Source: Strix aluco
Lineage: Eukaryota; Chordata; Aves; Strigiformes; Strigidae
Assembly: GCF_031877795.1 (NCBI RefSeq)
Contig: NC_133935.1
Coordinates: 85,070,748 to 85,134,747 of the forward strand
DNA length: 64,000 bases
Direction: 5' to 3'
The position numbers were made by a program, and so were the translations under genes. This document shows positions 25,687-38,800 of this stretch, one piece after another; the stretch's first letter is position 1, and each line of letters opens with the position of its first letter. Below the pieces are notes generated by a model. It had not been told where the DNA came from. It did no database searches and worked only from the letters and a program-made list of their open reading frames with translations.

Positions 25687-26035
25687 GCATCTTGAGCATC
25701 TAGGAATATGAGGGGGAAAGAAGGTACTGGTGTCTCTGTTGCTTGTGGACTTTATTCCATTGATCACCAGAGTTTTGCTGCTCAGAGAAGTCCTCTCTTT
25801 CAGCAGACAGCTGGGAGGAAAAGAGCCTGTCACATGGCCCAGGTCACCACAGGCAAGATTATGAAGATTATTTTTTTACAATGCCACAAGACCAAGAAAG
25901 ATGCAGAAATGGAGTTGCCACATAGTAAAACCCAGACACAGCTCCAGTCTTCTTTAGGTCTGGGTTTAACAAGGGCCTTTTGAAATCCTGCAAGTGCTTT
26001 TAAAACTCTTAGTGCACAAGCTCATTTGGTCTGGA
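25687..26035 (+). repeat. Left arm of large inverted duplication
   Basis: 349 bases from GCATCTTGAGCATCTAGGAA to GGTCTGGA. The reverse complement recurs at 26787-27137. By eye I count 7 substitutions and 2 single-base indels, most of them close to the two ends, so the inner ~250 bases are almost identical. I do not recognise the sequence as a known transposon or exon. It contains a 91-codon plus-strand open frame (25708-25983) with no recognisable domain. Confidence 0.93.
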
Positions 26036-26786
26036 GGCCCTTGTCTACGGCATCTTTAATGACTTTTCTTGAAATACTAAACATAGTCCTCTAAGTAATC
26101 TGTAAAGAAAGCCAAGAGTGGCCTACTGAAGTGCAAAACCTAGCTATGGGAGCTTCAGCTGTTCAGTACAGAGTGGCACTGTATCCCATGCTTAAGGTAA
26201 AATTCCCAAAACATTTCCTCCCAAGTAAAAAAATAGATAATGTGAGTTTACAACCACCATTACCACGATTTCAAGGACACAGAAGTAATATACTGATTAA
26301 CAGAGTTTAGTTAGTTATTAGAGCCACCATCACACCCTCCCAGCAAGGTCCCTGTGAAGTGTTATTCCGTTGAACAGAGGGCTCATATAAGAGTGTTTCA
26401 CAGCAGAAAAATTGAATTAAAGAAAGAAAACACAAAGCTTGCTTATTTTAGTGAGTTATGTGGATATTTACCACTGCTTTGAACTGGGAAGGGTTGCAAT
26501 AAGATCGTGGTGTTGTCCTTTCTTTAAGCTGTCTTGGTTTTGCTTGCAACATCGTTGGATATATAAAACAAGCAATGCCCAGCTGAAAATTTAGTACCGC
26601 TCAGTTTTATTTGAGATGGTAATGTAAAGGGGCCAAGTCTCCTAAGTCTTGGGAGATCTTGATACAGACTTCTATGAATTTCTGGTTTCTCCCCAGCTGA
26701 CGAATGATTCTGCTTATTTTCATCAGATAAAACTGCACCAGATAGATACGCTGTAAAATCTGCTTACAGCCTGCGCTACTCAGACG
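26036..26786. other. Spacer of inverted duplication
   Basis: 751 unique-looking AT-rich bases between the arms. I see no transposase, no repeat ends and no exon. Confidence 0.6.
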
Positions 26787-27137
26787 TCCAGACCAAACAA
26801 ACTTGTGCACTAAGAGTTTTAAAAGCACTTGCAGGATTTCAAAAGGCCCTTGTTAAACCCAGACCTAAAGAAGACTGGAGCTGTGTCTGGGTTTTACTAT
26901 GTGGCAACTCCATTTCTGCATCTTTCTTGGCCTTGTGGCATTGTAAAAAAATAATCTTCATAATCTTGCCTGTGGTGACCTGGGCCATGTGACAGGCTCT
27001 TTTCCTCCCAGCTGTCTGCTGAAAGAGAGGACTTCTCTGAGCAGCAAAACTCTGGTGATCAATGGAATAAAGTTCACAAGCAACAGAGACACCAGTACCT
27101 TCTTTTCCCCCTACACGTTCCTAGATGCTCAAGATGC
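26787..27137 (-). repeat. Right arm of large inverted duplication
   Basis: 351 bases, the inverted copy of 25687-26035. The two arms face each other across a 751-base spacer (26036-26786). No target-site duplication is visible outside the arms. The right arm ends about 2.6 kb before the IL2RA start codon. Confidence 0.93.
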
Positions 27138-29743
27138 TCCTATTTCCCTCCATCACTTTCCAGGTTTCCACTGAGTTTTCACAGTGCCTCCCCTCCTTTG
27201 TTACCACACACCTCTGTTGCTAACATCTAATGTTAATCATCTAAATTATAATGCCAGTTATGTTTTTTTCTCATAAAACTCTGTTTTTTCTGTGCCTAGA
27301 TAACTGTCTGTTTTGCTGAGTCCCCCTGTTCTCACATTTCCCTTTTCTGCATTGCTCTGCTTTGGGTCAGTTGCTTGCAGAAGCAGCACTGTTTTTTCCT
27401 GGAATCGTTCAGCAAGCCGACCTATTTCAAAAAGCTGACCTAACTAATTGCTCTCACAAGTGGTAACCGTTTTTTTCTGACCTTTAAAAGGTCTTAATGT
27501 CGAGTTACGGGTCTTTCTCATGCAAACTGTGCTTGTAGCAATTAGCCACCTGGGGTCACCGTTCCTTCCAGTACAACAACTGACTGTACATTGCATGTTC
27601 ATGCTAGGATAAAAACTCACCATTTCTAATAAAATCTTAGTGGTTATTATCCACCTACACTGAGATTTGCTGCTTGAAAGCAAATGGCTGCATGAAAGAG
27701 GGAGCCCGTCTCAGCTCACCTGCCAAAAAAGGACCTTTTTTCAGCAAAAAGAAAAATTCAGTTTGTTGACAATCTGTGACTGCAGTCCCAATTGCTGCCC
27801 TCTGCTCAGAGTTTGCAATCATTAATTGACTGGCAGGATTTTGAATAGCTGAGAGGCAGATTGAGCTGAAGGACTGCAGAAAATGTCCCCCATCTCTGTC
27901 TCCATCATGCAAATAGCTATGAAATTAAATAGTTTGACCAGGCAAGAAATTCAAGGAGATGTTGGGGAGTAAATCCCTGCACCTCCAAAGAACAGACCGC
28001 AGGTTCAGCAGGGGAAGGACAAATTGTGATAAATAGTCTGGGATTTCTTGCTGTGTAATATAACAAATATATCTGACCAACCCAGATCTGTGTAGATCTG
28101 CATATGCAGTTGCATATCTCCAGGTATCTTGGAAAAGGGTGAAGAATTGGGGTCTATGACTTTTAGACAGATGTTTCAAGAGCAAATATCTTCAAGTCCT
28201 TCAGTGGGCTTCGGCATGAGTGTTTCTTATTATCCTATTAAATATGGAATATGATTTGGTGCTAAAGCAAAGGTAGTAAATATCTGTGGAGCATCGAGCA
28301 ACCCCTGGCCGAGCAAAGCATTTTATCCACAACAGTTGCTCAAGAAGTCTTAATTGTTCCTTGTGCCCTGTTGCATTTGGGTTTGGGCTGTAACCTCCTG
28401 GCTAAAGCCTCGTTGCCAACAGACCCTCCAAGAGGACCTACATCAGTGAAAATACACAAAAGCTTTCATAAAAAGGGCAAAGGGATTTATCAGGAGAGAG
28501 GTAGCAGGGGCTGTAGCATCTCTTCTGTCTGCTGCTCTCATGAGCACTGCCTTGAAGTCTTGTTTGTACTTTTCCACATGCTGGGGGAGAAGATGCACAT
28601 TTGTGCAACCTTCCATAGATATGGCATCTTCATTCACCCTCCCCAAAAAGGTCTGTTTTGGGGCTCACTCAAAAGAAACTCCCTTGTGTCAGCTGCCTTT
28701 CACAGGGCCATCACCCTTACAGGAGAGTACCTAATAGTGAGGAAGAGAGATACTAACACAGAGTCCTCTGCAACTGTGGCTACGACTGATGGATGCAGCC
28801 GTAAAGGAATTTAAAAATGTATCACATATATTTCTTAGAATGCCTGTTAGGAAGATTTCATTCGTTAAGGATTTATAAAAGGGAAGTAAATGTCCAGCAT
28901 GGAATAATCATGATCGAATACCACAGATAGTTTAAATCTGTTTTTCCATAGTCTATCCCAACTAATTCTCTAGGTACTAACAGACAATAATTTCTGTGGA
29001 AATTTCCAGTTTTCCACTGACATCTGTAGGATCTGAAGCATGGCAAAGCGAGACAAATTAGGAACAAGAGAAACCCTTTCCAAGCCTGCCAGCCTCATCC
29101 TCATAGGTTTTTTTGATCAAACTGTCCATCCTTCAGAAGCTCAGCTGTCACTCAGAGAAACTGCAAACATGCATACATCAAAAAACGAATGGAGTGTGGC
29201 TTTATTATCATTAGCAGAAGACGTCCAGAAAGCCGAAACGACACCCCATAGGACCTTTTCTTTGTAGGTAGAGCCCACAGATGGTGTCTGAGGTCCACTG
29301 TCATACACCAGACAACTATTCTACAGCGATGGTCCCTCTCAAATGCCTGTCCAGCCACAGATTTGGGATTGAGTGGCTGCACAAACATGTTAAAAATCTT
29401 GCCCCCTTCTACTGACCTCAGCTGTAGTGGAACAGCTCTGGAGTCAGTAGCTCTGATGTGTCAAACCACTTCCTACACACGATAGCATGCTCCGCCACAC
29501 TGAGCATTAAGTTTGATTTCCTGGATAACAGCTACTAATACCTGAACAGAGAGCAGCCTTTATTCTCTCTGCGGCATCAGCCAGCGAAACAACGATTTGC
29601 TGACCAAAGAGCAAAGTCCTTGCCACACGGGCAGGGTGACACTCCTCATCGGCTTAACCAGGCAGTAGACGGCCCCTTGGCTTGGTCGGCACCAACCCAT
29701 CGCTTCTGAGAAACTTCATCATCCTCAGTGTTGCGGAGAAAAG
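27138..29743. other. Upstream region of IL2RA, no gene seen
   Basis: The promoter and proximal enhancers of IL2RA should be here, but I find no clear TATA box and cannot fix the transcription start. The longest frame (28371-28814, 147 codons, plus strand) has no recognisable domain and no neighbouring splice pattern. Confidence 0.45.
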
Positions 29744-29758
29744 ATGTGAACAAGTCCC

Positions 29759-29819
29759 ATGGAGCTCAAGTGCCTTTTGATGTGGCTCTTGTTTGGATCG
29801 ATCAAGGGGAGCAAGCCAG
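29759..29819 (+). CDS. IL2RA: IL2RA exon 1, signal peptide
   Basis: Encodes MELKCLLMWLLFGSIKGSKP, a typical cleavable signal with the hydrophobic core CLLMWLLFGSI. The donor CCAG|GTAAAA leaves phase 1. The base at -3 of this ATG is C, a weak context, while +4 is G. A minimal ATG-TGA upstream ORF sits at 29744-29749. Confidence 0.9.
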
Positions 29820-32800
29820 GTAAAAGACTATTTCTGCCTTTTGGGGAGGGAAAATACAATTTGCTTTTTTGTGGTGGCTGCTGGAGTATGTTCACAACAT
29901 CCTGACTCCTTTCACGTAAGGAAAGATGTTAAGAGCTTAAGGAATTTGTGATTCTAAGGAAATGAGAGAAATGGGTTTTGTGCCCACAAACCATCAACTG
30001 CAGACAATCCAGAGTACTACAGGATATTTTTTGTCTGAGTAATGTATGTATCCTCCAACCCCTCATTGGAAAAGTGGGCAGATCAAAGCAGCCTGAGGTA
30101 CCTTAGGTAGTTCTTTGAATTTGTTTTTTCCATTTTGCATTTAACTTTAGGAAATATAAAAATAGACTCTGAAATGTCAGTACCTCTGTAGATAAAATTG
30201 ATGTCAATGCTATTAGTCAAAAGGTGCCATCCAAGTCTGCTATGGGTACTATAGATACCAAGTATTCTTTCAGCCATGCCTCCAAACCAGTAGTGCCTAT
30301 AAACTGTGAACGGAGGCAGCTAATTCATTCAGCATAATTTTACACATTTATAAATTGTGATACTGCTTATATTTGGCTTATTTATGCCGACAAGTGTGTG
30401 CATTGAAAAATGGTCTGGTGATATATTAGCGTATTTGAATTTAAACTGCTTTGTTCAGAGGGAAAAAAAAAAAAATCTTACATTCTCAGTGCTCCATAAA
30501 TGTGATATTTCCTTCTGTGGCTGCTGCTGATGTCCAGGTTGAGAGGTATGAACAGATACAGCCTAAGGCAAGTTCTCAGATATGCTGGTACTGTAAGTGC
30601 TGATGGATCACCTCTAGCAGGGCTGCGAATTTTACTAGGGGCAGGGCATCTCAAGGGAAGACCATGTTGCTTATACCCAAACTCATTAATGCAGGAAGTA
30701 CCTTCACAAATATTTAACCTCCAGGTGATTTTACTCTCGTTAAAGTATTTTGCCAGTAAAAACTGTACCTTTTTCCTTCACGGGGCATTTTCATTGCCAA
30801 ATGAATTGCCAGTGCCCACGGCAAGCGTTTAAGTGCTGCGTGCAAGAGCATCACTGCAAGGCGTTCAGCCAGAGATATGTAAATAGGATCAGTTCTGGGA
30901 TGAGTCAGGTCCCTATATCACGTTTTCTGTATTACTGTGCCTGGGACACATTGTAAGATTTCTTGCTAGCAAGACTCGTTTATCAGAAATCTTTCTGTTT
31001 TTTGGAAAAAATTGAGGGGTGTTAGAGCAGTTGCATTTTATGCTATTTGATGTGATTTAATTCTCTGATGAATGAATAAATGCATAGCATTGCATTCTTC
31101 ACTGTATCACTAAGCTCTTCTTTTCTCAGCTTCTTTTATTTATTTTCAATGTCTCTCCCAATGTTTAAGCATAATATTTATATATATCTTTTTAATTTCT
31201 CCTTGCAAATAACATGCTAAAGGTAGAAACACCCCCTTTTACCAATTTAGAGGTTTTTATTGTAGAGATGCCTGAAGTATTGTGTTAGTAAAACCTATTG
31301 TTTTTAACTCTTTAGTGGGATCAACAAGGAGACCTGGGAGCAGACATAAGTAAAGAAAAGGGAAAGAGGCTAGGTCAAAAATCAACTATGTCTCAGTACA
31401 TACAGCGCTATTCATATTATTTTGCCTTAGTCTTTTCAGCTCATCCCAGCCCTGTAAGTTCAGTTCTGTAAATAGATCCTGCTGTATATGTTGTTTGCAA
31501 GAGGGTCTCTGGCAAAATGCACTCTTAGGGATAAATCTAGTTAGGGAAAAAAGAAAACAAAAAGCCTTTGTTTCACAGAACAGTTTCATGGATAGATCTC
31601 AAAGTACTTTGAGAGGGCAAAGTCCTCTGATATATATTTGGGGAAACTAAGGCATGGGATAATCATTCATTTAGAAAAAAATTAAACCACACCTTAGTGC
31701 TAAAGAAGATAAGAGAAATGCTGTTTTTCTCGTGAAGAGCATCACATTTATCTCATTTACTCTGCACAGCAACAGTGCCTGGAAGCTGCAGGCATGGATG
31801 AGGCTTGAAGTACGCTAGGCAAGGGTCAACTACAAGATAAAAGCTGGTCTGTGCTCCTATGACCTTTCCATCTTGCTATTCAGCTTACAGGAATACACTG
31901 AATAGATTTGCAAGTTAAACCTGGAAAGGATTAAATCTCACAAAAGAAAGAATTTCATTCAACTGAATTTCATTCACACAAGATGGGTACCAGATCTCAG
32001 TCATTTAAATGAGAGGAATTTCTTTGCCATTATACTTGCATATTAGTGCTCGCTCCCATGGATTTGAAATGCAATGCAGAATAAATTAAAGTTGTCAAAC
32101 ACTTACAAGTGTTTCTTGTAAGGTCAACCAGAGAGCAAATACCTTTATAAACCTTCCAGCTACAGTGGTCCTCAGCAGCAAAGTGCCCAATATACAGCTA
32201 CCAAAAAAAAAAAAAAGTTAAAAACAATTGTTAAAAAATTGTGATCCTGCAATATCTGCTTCTATCTTCAGATGGAGAAACATTCTCTGCACCTCATCAG
32301 AGATGAGATGTTATGTCCTTCCCTTTTATCACAGCAAAAAATCCACTCTTTAGCTACTGCTAGAAAGCCACTACCTTCGACTTGGATCATTATTGCCTCC
32401 AAAGTGTTGCAGTTTTGGTGTCCTGCTTTTGTCCTCGATGTTCAGCTTTGTGTCTCCTGTTTTCCCCATTGCATTAATTGTATCTTCAAAGCCCAGCTTT
32501 TGGATGTTTTCTACCTATGGTTTCCATCTCCTGTCCCTGGTTCTGAATCTTGGAATAACCTGGCTTACCGAGTCTTTGCTCCATCTCCTCTAATGCTTCT
32601 CTGAAACTCACATTTCCAAAGTCCTTCCATCACTTTCTTCACTTGACTCCCTGGTCCTCAGCCCTACCAGGGTAGCAGCACTCTGTCACCTGCTGCTTTT
32701 TCTTTATGTTCTCCATTTGTAAATTGTGAGCCCCCTGATAAAGAATATACAGCCCTCTTTATTTGGAAAAATATTTCACGCATTACAAGGTCAGAAAAAT

Positions 32801-35800
32801 CATCAACACTAACAAGAAATTTCCATCCCACTCTTGAGAACTCCAGCGAAAAACTCAATGACCATGCTAAGGCCACAAGTCAAACAAGATGAGTCCAAAA
32901 ACCACATTTGAAATCAGAAGACTCCCATGAGACCTTTTTTCACTGTTATCCAAGACTGGGACACATGTTTGTCAGCCAGTTCAATTATTTGCAGAGAGGA
33001 TATTCTCTACTGCCCTTCCAACCCAACAAAAGGCAAGGCTCAGAAAGTTACAGCCAAAGAAAAGGATCTGAATTTCCAATGCTGTTTAAAAGCCAATTTT
33101 CTTTCTCAGTAATGTGTTTTTCCCTTTAGATGAAAATACCGAAGAGGCGGGTGTTACTGAAGTCACAGATTTAAGCAAAAATGTAGCCAAACCTATTCAA
33201 AACCCAAATGTCACACACCAAAACAAAGCTTTCACATATGATATTCTCAAAACCAGACTCTGTGTTCTGCTACCATACCATATGCAGTGGTTGCCTTTAA
33301 AGAGTTTGAGCTCTGTGGCTTTACCACAGAACCAAGAAGGCTATAAACACCCAGAAACAAAAGAATAAGAAAAACAAATGTTCCCCATTCTTCACTTCGC
33401 ACATTTTCTATGCAGTGCGCTGTGCTTGGGCTAGTTTTCCTCCCTCTCCCTGCCTTAGGAAACATGCTCCCTCTTCCAATTCCACATTTGCAGTCCCCAG
33501 CCCGGCCTCCCTGCCAGGGCAGGCATGAGATTCATCTTCAGCCATCTGCACCATCTTCTCCATCGAGCTGGACATGTGGACCCCCTTCATAGCCAGGGGA
33601 GAGAAAGTAGCTCTTTCAGAGCACCGTTCATCTACCAGATTGCAGATAAGGGTGCAATGAGTCATGTCCTGTAAGTGTATTTCTAGTGACTACGCAGGGA
33701 ATTGAAATGTCTGCTTTTTGTCAGCTGGGTGGCACTTAGTCTATGCCTTAAAACAGGAGTGAGTTGGTGGTGAAGGGGGATAATTGTGTTTAGGAAGAGG
33801 GGAGACAGATATTCAGTCAAGAAACATCTGGGTCAGCAGAAGACACAACAGCATCTGCAGGCTGCTTTGCTGGGAACTCACAGCAAAGTGACATTTAAAA
33901 TTATATTAATGCATTAGCTAAACCACACCAATTATTGATGTGAACATGTAAGAGCATTCATCCACCACTGTAGCCGATAAAAAGAGAGAAACACCTTTAA
34001 GCACACTGGAGAACTTAAGTCAGGTGTCTGCTGTTGTCTGGAGAGGTCTGCCCAGCTGCAATTCTTACAGAAGGAGCTAAGAACACAGGTTCCTGAAGCT
34101 AAATTATGCTTAGCATGAGAAAGCTTAGCCCGCTGTCAAACCAACTCTAACCTTGCTGTATATGGAAATTTTTTTGCATTAGAATCCACTGCCTAGGTCA
34201 ATGTCAAAAAGCTAGTTAGCATGATTAAGCCAAGAGATAAAAGAAGTGCATCTCTCCCAAACCTAATTTTCTATGGTTCTACAAAGAGTTAATGGACAGC
34301 TCCTGCTGGTTCATATTTCAGTTTGTTTTACACTGTCTTTCCAACAGAGACATCTTCTAGTACAGCAAACTCAGCAGGCATTGAACTGCCTAGTCCTTAG
34401 AGTAGGACATCCCTCTTCTCCACTGCTAGTAATATTAAAACCCATTTCCTGCCCCATAAGGCTGATCTCTCCTCCACCGCTGTTTGCATTAAATCTTGCG
34501 CCCGGTGATTTCATCTGCGTTGTATTCTGTCACTTACATTGCAGACTTCTTACTACTCAGATGACTTTGTAAGATAATGTCTGTGTAATCTACAGAATAG
34601 CTAGTCAAAATCTCACAGGCAGATTACCATAAACTTCAGGTCTGCGCCCAAGCCCCACAGCTGGGATCTATTGCCAACTTACAAATGCACATAGACAATA
34701 AATGACATTTATCAGAGGGGAAAGAAGCAGGCAGAGCTGTAGCTAGCTTGTTAACGGACCCTTGGGAATAAGTTTTGAAGTTAGAAAAAGTTCATTACCA
34801 TTTCAGTCCGCTGGCCAGTATCAATTCCTTCTATTCACCCGTATCAGTTTCATCTTCAAGAGACGTGCTCTATTTAGAGAGCACATAGTTTCAGACAGCA
34901 TATGAACACCCAGGGCTGAATTAGCTTTTCAGGCACATCTGGGGAAATGTCTTCATTCTGGCACGGTTTGATTTCTCAGTATCTCTGGGGAGAGGCTCTC
35001 TTCATCTCTGAACCGGGCAGGTGTGTGAAGTGCCTGGTTTCTTCCACCGCTTCTACCCAGCTCTTCAGAACACTCGGCTTCCTACTGATTCCATCTTACT
35101 GCCTTTGTATTTAGGGGAAAAATGTCCTATTTTTGCACCTTGCCTTTTTAACTTGACATCAGACTAATGTCAGTGCTGGTGACACACAGCCACATGACAG
35201 AGGAAATTCTGAGTTCAGGTTATCAAGACATGACTCACTGTCTGTGTTTACCTAATACTAAAAATACCTGTTAGAAATTTCCTCCATTCACTTCTGGACA
35301 AAAGGTGTTGTTCTGATGCCTTGCCTAACACTGCTCTGCCAAATCAGACATGGAAGAGAAACAGGCAGGGGAGCTTCATAAATCCTAATACTGCCAGCAC
35401 ATCTACTATGAGCAGTTTTGTGTTGCATCAGTAACATATTTGAACAGGAAACCTCAGGGAAGAAACCCAGGCACTGAAAGAACTGATAGTGATTTAGCTA
35501 GTGGGTTTCTTTCCCCTGAGCCTATATAAGGATGCTAGATGCTGAGGGCAGCCAAAGACAGTTAAGCTTTATTTAGCACATGGCAATGAACTCGCAAAAG
35601 ACAGGGCATGGCAGGGTATTCTGCCTGGCACCAACCTCCGGTAACTCCTATGTGATATCTGACAGCTTATGTGGAGGTCCCAGATGCCCTAAGACACCTC
35701 AGATGGCATCAGGCACTGTTGCTTAAGCAGGAATAGCAGTCATCCCACCTATCTTGTAGCTCAGATGACAAGGAGTGGCTTGCAGGTCTCGGAAAACTTA

Positions 35801-38800
35801 TCAAGCTTAATTTTGGGAGCACACCAGAACTAGTTTTTAATTTTTATGTTTCACAGATTTCTATCATCTGAATTCACTAGTCGTCTTCTAATTCCAAGGG
35901 CATGTCTCCATCCACTATATGATAACATTTGAAACCAGATCCAAAATTTCCAGAAATGCTGTAGGCACCAAAAATGCCTAACTGGCTTAGGAGAGCTATG
36001 TATTCTAGCAACTCTGCAACCAATAGCAGCGGTAAATCCTGTGAATGCAATTACACCAACCTCTCTCTTTGGCCCATTTCAATACATCGTGTTAGTACCT
36101 CTAAGCACAAAGAAATGGAGTCACAGGGCACTTCTGGTGTGTAGCAGATGAGAGATGGTGTGTAGGTGGGGGCTGATGAAGCTTGTGAATAGAGGAAGGG
36201 GAGGACAGAGGACAACAGGATTGAAAGCGAAGGAAATAGGGACACACAGCACCTTGTCATGGGGATGGAGAATTGGAGGATGTGGGGAAGGAAAACGAGG
36301 ATGCAAACAGAACCTCAAGAGATTTAAAGGTGATGCGAGAGCAGTGTTTTAAACCAATACTAGCAGCAGTGTAGTCCTGGAGCAACTGTGGAGGGATGCA
36401 GAATCCAGAGGGAAGCCGGGCTGTGCAAAACTGGGCCACCAGAGGTTATGAGGCAAGTTATGCGTAGGTGTGCTGGCCTTTTATAAGTTTTATATTTTCA
36501 TATCACACCAACTCAAACAAATTTACAGACTAATTCCCAACCAGGTGCAAAACAGAAAAAAAAAAAAGCAAATTTAATCTCCCCTAAAAATGTAATAAGT
36601 CAGAAATCTAGTTAAGGAGTAAATCTATTTCTCAAACTGCCATTCCCTGGTTTCCTGGCTTCTTCCCATGCCTTGGTTCTTTTATCACCCACACGGCAGA
36701 GATGTTGATTTTTTTTAGGGGCAAACCATGCAGTTTCCTCAGGCACAAAGATGGAATGAAGTTCTAGGGATGATTCACTCCAGAGGTCATTCTGTGTAGA
36801 CAATATGATCCAAACCTCACCAGGTCTGCTTCCTCTCCGCACACTCTTCCCACACTATCCTGAGAGGTCCAGTGCCACGAAACACCCTCTCACACCTCTG
36901 TGCCACTACCTATGGCCTCTGCAGCTTTGGGGGATACTTATTCTTCCCTGATGGGAGTTTGAATACAGCAGTTAGCTTGAAATTGTGATGCTGCTAAATG
37001 TCAAAGCACTGGGAGCTCTTCTGGGCCAAACTACAGGTAGACTTTACTGAGTGTGTAGTCATTATCACGAGTTATTATCATATCTAGTGCCACAATGTCT
37101 GGAGCCCTGGCTGATAGCTAGGACTCATTTGTATAAGTGTGGCACAAACACAAAACATTTAGGATCTGAATGTCAGGCAAGCAAGTACAGAAGTAATACT
37201 GATCAGCATGTTGGGTGCCTACCTGTTCTTGAAAGGTGGGTAAAAGACTACTTAAAGCAAAGCACACCTGAAGATATATAAGATACTTAAAGACAGTAAA
37301 GAGGAATAATGGCAACTTGAAATGTCCATATTCATGCAAGGCTCCTCCCAGTGTGAGGACTGGTACAACAATAAACCCAAAACCTGACGACTTTGATATC
37401 AAACACGTTGGTGAGGAGACCTAACATAGGAAAAGAAGCCAATGTTTTGAAAGGATCTGATGGTTGATAAGGAGAAAGTTCTTGAAAATAGGAGAAAAAT
37501 ATTTGATGTGACCATGAAGCAGTTAGATGTTAACAGAAGGAAGCAAACAGAAGGTCACAATGAGACCTAGGAAATTCATCTTTCCGAGTGCTTTCTGGAT
37601 CAGAGACAGGAATGTGGTTGTAAAGGCCAAAGAAGTAGATACTGCAGGGGTTTAGATGTGAGAAGACAAGAATTGGGGTGATGTGGATGAAATTAAAAGG
37701 TTGGATCCTAGGAGTGTTGCATGAGATCCAGCTGCAACGTGGAAGTGTTGATCCAAGAGCACCAGCCTCATGGGTATTGCTCCCTGCCACCTGTGTGCAG
37801 CATTGCTGCACAATCCTTGTCTGGCGCATGCAAATTCAGAAGAACCTTAACTTCGTTTGATCATCAATTAAAACAACAGTTGCCCTTTATGATGAGTAGG
37901 GTAAATGCTGTGGGTTTTCTTAAGAAGAGACTAAAAAATTGTAGGTTTGAGTGCCTCGTGCTGAGATTCAGATCTGCAGTCTGCTTCAAAGAGGCTTTTG
38001 AAGTCTTGAGGGAAACATGCTTTTAGCTTTCAGGGAAAGTGAGAGTACATGATCTCAACTTGCTACTAATCTGATAACTCTTTAATTTTAATCACCCTGA
38101 CAGTCTGTGGTAAACCATGTGGTTAACTATTTCGGGTACAGTGTCTTCTCTCGAAGCCACAGTCTGATGTAGTTTACAGGCAAATCCTTTGATAACACAA
38201 AGATACAAGGGGATTAAAATATCCCTTACACTGCTTAGCTGTTAAGCTGCTCACAGTACTTTTCATTGTGCCTTCCTCAAACTTTGTGACTTTTACTAAG
38301 CAGCAAGATGATGAAAAGTAAAAAGGGCAGAAACTATCAAAGCGAGAAAATGATGGGTGGCTCTGAAAGAAAAGGGCTTGGCAGGACTGGGTCTGAGAGT
38401 CACTGATTGGGTTGCTGTTGGCAAGGCATGGCTTTGTTTCAAGGAGAAGGCACTTTGGGAGTCAAGGGCAGATGCCAAATGATGAACAACTATCAGGGAT
38501 TCAAGGCCCTTTTGCAGTTATTCTTGCTGGTTGCTAAGGCCGCATTAATTACGGCTGCAAAAAAATGTGAAGACATGATGACTAAGAAATTTTACTCCTA
38601 ATAGCTGTTACTATTATGCATTAGCGTAAAGGGCCACAGATCATGCACCCAAAGATCCCAAATGCCAGCCCTGATGCAACCAGCCTGTTTTATCTTTGAA
38701 TTTCTCAGCCTTTAGGCCTTAAATAATCATTAAGTAGTCCCTTTATCAACTTCTGGGTCTCCAGCTCAGCTTCAGCGGGCTTTTCAAGTGCACTGAAATG

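Noticed and set aside
28371-28814. 147-codon plus-strand open frame upstream of IL2RA
   Set aside because: No domain or signal peptide, and no sign of splicing to IL2RA exons.
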